Assembly (NCBI GenBank): GCA_946405695.1
Contig: CAMJIA010000017.1
Coordinates: forward strand, 1 to 29,978
Source: an uncultured Prevotellaceae bacterium
Lineage (GTDB): Bacteria > Bacteroidota > Bacteroidia > Bacteroidales > Bacteroidaceae
Direction of reading: 5' to 3'
Length of the DNA stretch: 29,978 nt
Part shown: piece by piece, positions 24,762 to 29,978 of the stretch
How the letters are laid out: each line of letters opens with the position of its first letter
How positions within the stretch are numbered: the first letter of the stretch is position 1
Position numbers and translations under genes: made by a program
The notes under the pieces: model-generated
What the model saw: the letters and a program-made list of their open reading frames with translations, nothing else
What the model was told of the DNA's origin: nothing
The model's database searches: none

Positions 24762-24785
24762 AGTGTACTATTAAAGTGGTACACT
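24762..24785. promoter_or_regulatory. operator-like palindrome AGTGTAC-N10-GTACACT
   Basis: Perfect 7-base inverted arms (24762-24768 and 24779-24785), equivalently AGTGTA-N12-TACACT, directly after the -7 box. Bacillus subtilis YtrA was reported to bind AGTGTA-N13-TACACT (from memory). A YtrA-type GntR protein is encoded in this same operon at 26573, so autorepression by blocking transcription start is the natural reading. Confidence 0.72.
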
Positions 24786-24819
24786 AATACAGAGTGATTA
24801 TCAACTAACAAAAACGATT

Positions 24820-25650
24820 ATGATAGAAGTAAAGAACATCAGTTTCAAGTATGCCGGATCGAAGCATTTGGTATTCGATGATTTCAGCCTCAAGCTGGAG
24901 GAAGACCGCATCTATGGTCTGTTAGGAAAGAATGGTACAGGTAAGTCGACACTGCTCTACCTGCTCTCAGGACTGCTCCGCCCCTCTTGCGGTACAGTGT
25001 GTTGCGATTCTGTCGCAGCTTACAAGCGCGACCCCGAAACTCTGCGCGACATCTTCCTCGTTACAGAGGAGTTTGAGATGCCCGCTATCCGTCTCTCTGA
25101 ATATGTGAAGCTCTACAAACCTTTCTATCCCAACTTTTCGGATGAAATCCTGCAGAGTTGTCTAGCTGATTTCGAACTGCCTGCTGATGTACGTCTGGGT
25201 GAGCTCTCGATGGGTCAGCGCAAGAAGGCTTATATTGCTTTCGCTATGGCTACCAATACCAAGTACCTGTTGATGGACGAACCTACCAATGGCCTGGACA
25301 TCCCTTCGAAGTCGCAGTTCCGCAAGGTGATTGCCCAGCACATGACGGAGGAGCGCACTGTGATTATCTCTACCCATCAGGTACACGACGTAGAGCAGAT
25401 GTTGGACCATATTCTGATTCTTGATCAGCACTCAGTGTTGCTGAATGCTTCGATGCAAGAGATTCAGGATCATTACTCCTTCGAATACCGTACCCCACAG
25501 CAGATGGACGATACTGTTCTTTATGCTGAGCCCACCCTGCAGGGTAATGCTGTCATTACCAAGCGCCAGGAGGGTGAACCAGAGACACAGGTGAACCTCG
25601 AACTCCTGTTTAACTATAAGACAACGCAAAAGACAGGATCAGTACTGTAA
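24820..25650 (+). CDS. ABC transporter ATP-binding protein (YtrB/CcmA-like)
   Basis: 276 residues. Walker A is GKNGTGKST (36-44), signature LSMGQ (129-133), Walker B LLMDEP (Asp153, Glu154), D-loop NGLD, and the switch His186 in STHQVHD. All catalytic residues are present. The C-terminal 60 residues are an extra domain seen in exporter-type ATPases. It should energise the six-helix membrane protein encoded 42 bp downstream. That gap holds a CACGAATT repeat. First gene of the operon ATPase-permease-GntR behind a palindromic operator. Substrate unknown; in YtrA-controlled systems of Bacillus the transporter responds to cell-wall antibiotics. Confidence 0.9.
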   Translation: MIEVKNISFKYAGSKHLVFDDFSLKLEEDRIYGLLGKNGTGKSTLLYLLSGLLRPSCGTVCCDSVAAYKRDPETLRDIFLVTEEFEMPAIRLSEYVKLYKPFYPNFSDEILQSCLADFELPADVRLGELSMGQRKKAYIAFAMATNTKYLLMDEPTNGLDIPSKSQFRKVIAQHMTEERTVIISTHQVHDVEQMLDHILILDQHSVLLNASMQEIQDHYSFEYRTPQQMDDTVLYAEPTLQGNAVITKRQEGEPETQVNLELLFNYKTTQKTGSVL

Positions 25651-25658
25651 AAGATAAA

Positions 25659-25686
25659 CCACGAATTTCTCAAATTAAACGAATAT
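25659..25686. repeat. second CACGAATT 9-bp-period repeat
   Basis: Three adjacent 9-bp units read CACGAATTT, CTCAAATTA, AACGAATAT, preceded by AAAC. They match the units of the inverted repeat at 2277-2350. Located in the gap between the ABC ATPase stop (25650) and the permease ATG (25693). Confidence 0.65.
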
Positions 25687-25692
25687 AAAATT

Positions 25693-26547
25693 ATGAGTAC
25701 CTTTAATATAAATAGATTCGGTCAGGCACTGAAGTGCCAGTTTGTTTTAGGTCGCAAGATGTGGATTCGCCTTTTTGGTATCTTTACACTTGTTATGTTT
25801 ATGGCAGGTCTGTTCTGGACCCGTGTGCAGGGAACAGGCTATGATTATATGGTAGAAAACTGGCCAGCAGAGGATGTATATAGGAATTATAACCATTATG
25901 TCGAGCAGACACTCGTCTTCAGCATTATCTTCTTCTGCTTCTCTATGCTCTTTGGCGCCAGCTATCTGTTCTCGCAGATGAAGGACACTCGCAAACGTTC
26001 GGCCTTCTTGCTTTGGCCAGTGTCCGATCTGGAGAAATATGTCGTCAATCTGCTGCTCTCCATTCTTTGGCTGGCCATCATTACAGTAGGCGCCTATCTG
26101 TTGGCAGATACGCTGCGCGTCTTTGTGGACTGGGCAACGGGACGTATTGTTATCTGGGGATTCCCTAAGCTCGCTGAACCTTTTGACAACAATGCTGCTT
26201 TCGAACATTGGCAGACCGCATGGATGTTCTTCACTTGGGTGTTCTATATCCATTCGCTCTATATCGTGGGAGGTACGCTGTTCCGTCGCCAGCAGTTTCT
26301 GTTGACTAGCTTGTCTATCATCGTCGTTGGCTTCCTGCTGGTTTCTTTTCTGAGTCATCAGGATTTTCATGTCGATTTCGTTTCGCGTCACTGGAATCAG
26401 GAAACACATACATATACGTCGACCTTCTATCCTTTCTTCTATATTCTTAACACGACGTTGTGTGCCCTCATCGTGTTCCACTACTGGGCTTCGTATAAGC
26501 TCTTTACCCGTATGCAGGTCATCAACAATAAGTGGCTGAACGTATAA
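25693..26547 (+). CDS. six-helix ABC permease partner of the YtrB-like ATPase
   Basis: 284 residues, no signal peptide. Six hydrophobic segments, approximately at 20-40, 70-95, 113-143, 175-200, 206-226 and 245-272, fit an ABC-2-like exporter membrane subunit. Examples are IRLFGIFTLVMFMAGLFW and LVFSIIFFCFSMLFGASYLF. The motif SAFLLWPVSDLEKYVVNLL (between helices 2 and 3) resembles the conserved cytoplasmic loop seen in Bacteroidetes proteins that travel with YtrA-type operons. No catalytic motif. It lies between the ATPase and the GntR gene in one transcription unit. Confidence 0.78.
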   Translation: MSTFNINRFGQALKCQFVLGRKMWIRLFGIFTLVMFMAGLFWTRVQGTGYDYMVENWPAEDVYRNYNHYVEQTLVFSIIFFCFSMLFGASYLFSQMKDTRKRSAFLLWPVSDLEKYVVNLLLSILWLAIITVGAYLLADTLRVFVDWATGRIVIWGFPKLAEPFDNNAAFEHWQTAWMFFTWVFYIHSLYIVGGTLFRRQQFLLTSLSIIVVGFLLVSFLSHQDFHVDFVSRHWNQETHTYTSTFYPFFYILNTTLCALIVFHYWASYKLFTRMQVINNKWLNV

Positions 26548-26572
26548 CAAAACAAATTAAAGAGGAAAACAT

Positions 26573-26935
26573 ATGATATTCACGAATGATAAAGCAATTT
26601 ACATCCAGATGGCAGATCGTCTGTGCGACGAGATTCTCTCTGGCGTGTATAAGGACGACGACCGTATCCCGTCCGTCCGAGAGTATGCCGTGCTGTTGGA
26701 GGTGAACACCAACACAGCCGTCAAAGCCTATGAGCAGCTGGCCCGCGAGGAGATTATCTATAACAAGCGTGGATTGGGTTACTTTGTGACCAAAGGTGCT
26801 CGTAAGCAAATCCTGAAGGTGCGCAAGCAGGAGTTTATGAAGGAACGCTTGCCAGAGCTGTTCCGCCAAATGAACCTCCTTGACATCACTATTGAAGACG
26901 TTACAGAAGCCTACAAAAAACTTACGGAATGTTAA
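26573..26935 (+). CDS. GntR-family transcriptional regulator, YtrA subfamily
   Basis: 120 residues. The winged helix-turn-helix occupies residues 8-75. It includes IYIQMADRLCDEILSG, then RIPSVREYAVLLEVNTNTAVKAYEQLAREEII and the wing GLGYFV. The remaining 45 residues form a short helical tail. This size and the lack of a large effector domain define the YtrA subfamily, which typically represses an adjacent ABC transporter operon. It is the third gene of that operon here, 25 bp after the permease. The palindrome at 24762-24785 is the probable target. Confidence 0.9.
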   Translation: MIFTNDKAIYIQMADRLCDEILSGVYKDDDRIPSVREYAVLLEVNTNTAVKAYEQLAREEIIYNKRGLGYFVTKGARKQILKVRKQEFMKERLPELFRQMNLLDITIEDVTEAYKKLTEC

Positions 26936-26990
26936 AATTTAGTCATACTTCTATTCATTCGTCACAAATGTATGCAGTTTGTCCCATTTA

Positions 26991-27022
26991 TTTGGAGGGT
27001 AATGCAACTTTTCGTACTTTTG
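26991..27022 (+). promoter_or_regulatory. predicted promoter of the LolD/MacB-type ABC genes
   Basis: TTTG at 26991-26994 and TACTTTTG at 27015-27022 are 20 bases apart, an almost exact Bacteroidetes promoter. No AGTGTA palindrome is present in 26936-27066, so this unit is not obviously under the same operator. Confidence 0.78.
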
Positions 27023-27066
27023 CAGCGTCTAACGAATAGAGAACTAAGGTAAAAAGAATTTAATAG

Positions 27067-27726
27067 ATGATTCACTTACAAGACATCAACAAAACCTATC
27101 AGGGTGCCCAGCCGCTCCATGTACTGAAGGGAATCTCGCTTGACATTGCAAAGGGAGAATTCGTCAGCATCATGGGAGCATCGGGCTCGGGTAAGAGTAC
27201 CTTATTAAATATATTAGGTATTCTGGACAACTATGACTCTGGCATCTACGAACTCGCAGGTGTTCCTATCTGGAACCTCTCCGAGACTCGTGCTGCCGAG
27301 TATCGTAACAAGATGATTGGATTCATCTTCCAGTCATTCAACTTGATTTCTTTCAAGACTGCAGTAGAAAATGTGGAGTTGCCGCTCTTTTATCAAGGGG
27401 TTTCCAGGCGCAAGCGTCATACGCTTGCCCTGGAGTATCTCGAACGCCTTGGGCTACTCGACTGGGCTGAACACTATCCCAACGAACTCTCTGGTGGTCA
27501 GAAACAGCGCGTGGCTATTGCCCGTGCGCTTATCACTCGTCCACAGATTATCCTGGCCGACGAACCTACAGGTGCCCTCGACTCCAAGACCTCTATCGAG
27601 GTGATGCAGTTACTGAAACAGCTCAATGAGGACGAGGGTATCACGCAGATTATCGTAACCCACGACCCAACAGTGGCTGAAAAGACGAACCGTATCATAC
27701 GCATCAAGGATGGAGTTATTGAATGA
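27067..27726 (+). CDS. ABC transporter ATP-binding protein, LolD/MacB type
   Basis: 219 residues. It has the compact form used with FtsX-like permeases: Walker A GASGSGKST near residues 37-45, Q-loop FQSFNL, signature LSGGQKQRVAIARAL, Walker B IILADEPTGALD and the switch THDP. The adjacent MacB-type permease overlaps its last 17 bases (27710-27726). It should power a mechanotransmission-type transporter (efflux, lipoprotein release or stress signalling; not distinguishable here). It resembles the YtrE/LolD class. Confidence 0.93.
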   Translation: MIHLQDINKTYQGAQPLHVLKGISLDIAKGEFVSIMGASGSGKSTLLNILGILDNYDSGIYELAGVPIWNLSETRAAEYRNKMIGFIFQSFNLISFKTAVENVELPLFYQGVSRRKRHTLALEYLERLGLLDWAEHYPNELSGGQKQRVAIARALITRPQIILADEPTGALDSKTSIEVMQLLKQLNEDEGITQIIVTHDPTVAEKTNRIIRIKDGVIE

Positions 27727-28948
27727 AATATGGCAGACAGCTCGGCGCAATAAGCTCCGCACGACACTGACAGGCTTTGCGGTGGCGTGGGGTATCTTTA
27801 TGATTATCGTGCTGTTAGGTGCTGGTAATGGACTCATCAATGCCAATCTGAAGCAAAGCGATCGCTTTCTGTCAAGTTCTATGGTGGTCTTCGGCGGATG
27901 GACGTCGAAGCCCTATCAGGGACTGAAGGAAGGTCGCGATATCCGTCTGCATGAGAGCGATATGAAGATTACTGAGCGTGAATTCTCTGAAAACGTTGAT
28001 GAGGTAGGTGCTCAGTACAACACGTCAGCAACCATCAGTTTTGGCCAGCAGTATGTTTCCACAAGTATTAGCGGTGTTTATCCCAACCACACAAAGATAA
28101 ATAAGGTGGAAATCTTACAAGGTCGTTTCATCAATGAGATTGATGTGAAGGATAGTCGCAAAGTGCTGGTGTTAGGCAACAAGCAGGCCAAGGAACTGAA
28201 GTGCCGTGTTGGTGATTTCCTAAACGTAGGAAACTTTGCCTTCAAGGTGGTGGGTATCTACAAGGAACAGGAGAATGGACGCTCAGACGTGTTCAGCAGC
28301 TATACGGCTATCAAGCGCATTTACGGTGCCAAAACTGATGATGCTGGACGTATAGAGTTTACCTTCCACGGACTGCCGACAGAGGAAGCTAACGAGGCTT
28401 TTGAACGAAGCTACCGCCACCGACTGAATGCTGAACATCAGGCACATCCCGAAGACGAAGATGCTGTCTGGCTATGGAATCGTTTCACACAGAACCTACA
28501 GATGGAACAGGGCATTGGTATTATCCGTACCGCTCTTTGGATAGTTGGTTTGTTTACCCTGCTCTCTGGTATCGTAGGCGTATCGAATATCATGCTCATT
28601 ACCGTCAAGGAGCGTACCCATGAGTTTGGCATCCGTAAGGCTATCGGTGCTAAGCCCTGGACTGTGCTGAAGCTGATTATCACGGAGAGTGTGATTATCA
28701 CGACTATCTTTGGCTATATCGGTATGCTGTTGGGTATTTTTGCCAATGAGTATATGGACGCAACGATAGGTCATGAGACAATAGATACAGGATTGTTCAA
28801 GGCCACGATGTTCCTTGATCCGACTGTCGGACTGGATGTCTGTGTGGAGGCCACGCTGGTGATGATTATTGCAGGAACGATAGCAGGACTCATCCCGGCC
28901 TATAAAGCAAGTAGAATCCGTCCCATTGAGGCCCTAAGAGCAGATTAA
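27710..28948 (+). CDS. FtsX/MacB-type ABC permease (first of two)
   Basis: 412 residues. N-terminal membrane helix about 20-42 (LTGFAVAWGIFMIIVLLGAG), then a large periplasmic MacB_PCD-like domain about 45-285, then three C-terminal helices (about 288-312, 335-365, 380-400). The FtsX-domain signature GIVGVSNIMLITVKERTHEFGIRKAIGA is at about 290-317 and the end AYKASRIRPIEALRAD is typical. The ATG at 27710 is the only reasonable start and overlaps the ATPase gene by 17 bases, which implies coupled translation. A second, related permease begins 3 bp after the stop. Confidence 0.92.
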   Translation: MELLNEIWQTARRNKLRTTLTGFAVAWGIFMIIVLLGAGNGLINANLKQSDRFLSSSMVVFGGWTSKPYQGLKEGRDIRLHESDMKITEREFSENVDEVGAQYNTSATISFGQQYVSTSISGVYPNHTKINKVEILQGRFINEIDVKDSRKVLVLGNKQAKELKCRVGDFLNVGNFAFKVVGIYKEQENGRSDVFSSYTAIKRIYGAKTDDAGRIEFTFHGLPTEEANEAFERSYRHRLNAEHQAHPEDEDAVWLWNRFTQNLQMEQGIGIIRTALWIVGLFTLLSGIVGVSNIMLITVKERTHEFGIRKAIGAKPWTVLKLIITESVIITTIFGYIGMLLGIFANEYMDATIGHETIDTGLFKATMFLDPTVGLDVCVEATLVMIIAGTIAGLIPAYKASRIRPIEALRAD

Positions 28949-28951
28949 GTT

Positions 28952-29978
28952 ATGAGAATAGATTTAGATACATATAGAGAAATCCTCGATACGCTGACAC
29001 GTAACAAGTCGCGTTCGTTTCTGACGGGCTTTGGCGTCTTTTGGGGTGTGTTTATGCTTGTTGCACTGATGGGAGGTGGCAACGGCCTGAAAGAACTGCT
29101 ACAGCAGAACTTTGCGGGTTTTGCTACCAACAGCGCTCTGGTGTGGGCACAACCTACAAGCAAGGCGTACAAGGGCTTTCGTAAAGGTCGCTATTGGCAT
29201 ATGGACTATAAGGATGTAGACCGTTTACGTCGTAGTGTTCCTGAACTTGACGTCATTACACCCTTGCTTTTTTCGAACGGTGGCACAGCCTATTACGGAG
29301 ACCGCAAAGCTACTATTGGCGTCAGTGGGGCTATGCCTGACTATCAGCGGGTCAACGAACCGAAACTGTTTTACGGCAGATACATTGATGAGGCCGACAT
29401 TCGCGACCACCGCAAGGTGTGCGTCATCCAGAAGAAAACCTACAAGGAACTGTTCCCTGGTGGTGGCGATCCCTGCGGCAAGCGCATTCGTATCGACAAC
29501 ATCTACTATCAGATAGTAGGTGTCGACTACAATATGAGCGAGGGTGTTAATATCAGTGGAGAAAACGGTACGGGTGTCATCCTGCCGCTGACCTTCATGC
29601 AGCAGGCCTACAACCGCGGTAATGCAGTTGACCTGATTGCTGTTACCGGACGTCCAGGAGTCGTTATGTCGAAAGTCACCGACCGTATCCGAGAGACCAT
29701 CGCCAGAGCCCACACCATTGATCCTACCGACGAGCAGGGTGCTATGGTATTTAACACTGAGGTACTCTTCCAGATGCTTGACAACCTCTTCAAGGGTGTT
29801 AACTTCCTTATCTGGCTCGTGGGGCTTGGAACGCTGCTGGCAGGTGCCATCGGTGTGTCGAATATCATGATGGTGACTGTGCGTGAGCGCACCACAGAGA
29901 TAGGCATCCGTCGCGCCATTGGTGCTACGCCAAGAATGATACTTTCGCAGATTATTTCTGAGAGTATTGTGCTGACAC
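28952..29978 (+). CDS. FtsX/MacB-type ABC permease (second of two), partial at window end
   Basis: Starts at ATG 28952, 3 bp after the first permease, and stays open to the window edge (342 full codons). The N-terminus MRIDLDTYREILDTLTRNKSR leads into a membrane helix, FLTGFGVFWGVFMLVALMGG. A periplasmic domain follows, then GAIGVSNIMMVTVRERTTEIGIRRAIGAT. The pattern parallels the first permease but the periplasmic sequence differs clearly, suggesting a heterodimer. The C-terminal helices lie outside the window. Confidence 0.9.
   Translation, partial: MRIDLDTYREILDTLTRNKSRSFLTGFGVFWGVFMLVALMGGGNGLKELLQQNFAGFATNSALVWAQPTSKAYKGFRKGRYWHMDYKDVDRLRRSVPELDVITPLLFSNGGTAYYGDRKATIGVSGAMPDYQRVNEPKLFYGRYIDEADIRDHRKVCVIQKKTYKELFPGGGDPCGKRIRIDNIYYQIVGVDYNMSEGVNISGENGTGVILPLTFMQQAYNRGNAVDLIAVTGRPGVVMSKVTDRIRETIARAHTIDPTDEQGAMVFNTEVLFQMLDNLFKGVNFLIWLVGLGTLLAGAIGVSNIMMVTVRERTTEIGIRRAIGATPRMILSQIISESIVLT

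Noticed and set aside
25747..26550. 267-codon open frame on the minus strand across the six-helix permease
   Set aside because: Shadow of the permease gene; no promoter box, no recognisable domain, and composition mirrors the hydrophobic gene on the other strand.

Overview
The window reads as chromosomal DNA of a Bacteroidetes bacterium, most like Prevotella and relatives. The main clue is the promoter grammar. Gene after gene is preceded by TAnnTTTG, the Bacteroidetes -7 element, often with TTTG about 20 bases upstream, and Shine-Dalgarno sequences are weak or absent. The gene content agrees: a FadL-type porin, a DUF4421 protein, a long LptF, TPR-fused lipoprotein histidine kinases, and an IMP cyclohydrolase next to the mre operon. 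No phage genes, transposase or CRISPR array are visible. It looks like core chromosome with a regulated ABC-transporter region at the right end.

Layout. Positions 1-2765 (minus) hold a START-like protein, the LptF permease and the beginning of ribB. A tRNA-Met (CAT) follows at 2907, then a two-way terminator. Positions 3040-5692 (minus) hold two outer-membrane beta-barrel genes, FadL-like and DUF4421. A TPR histidine kinase diverges from them at 5823 (plus). Positions 8037-14417 (plus) run IMP cyclohydrolase, mreB, mreC, mreD, mrdA (PBP2), rodA: the rod-shape elongation machinery. A LysM/M23 peptidase (14513-15451, minus) faces rodA across another two-way terminator. Positions 15656-21733 (minus) form a tight operon: pdxJ, a DJ-1/YajL-like gene, ispD, recG and a second TPR histidine kinase. 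nadK (21835, plus) diverges from pdxJ through a nearly symmetric promoter palindrome. A third TPR histidine kinase (22752-24569, minus) converges on nadK.

Positions 24820-26935 (plus) hold an ABC ATPase, a six-helix permease and a short GntR regulator of YtrA type. A palindrome of the form AGTGTA-N12-TACACT sits over the predicted transcription start. It closely resembles the operator reported for Bacillus subtilis YtrA. From 27067 a LolD/MacB-type ATPase and two FtsX/MacB-type permeases follow, the last cut by the window end. Together the two transporter units contain the same parts as the Gram-positive ytr (cell-wall antibiotic response) operon. This is the most interesting part of the window.

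Three related TPR histidine kinases lie within 19 kb and no response regulator is present, so their partners must be elsewhere. A 9-bp-period repeat (CACGAATTn) occurs at two intergenic sites and may be a dispersed genomic repeat family.
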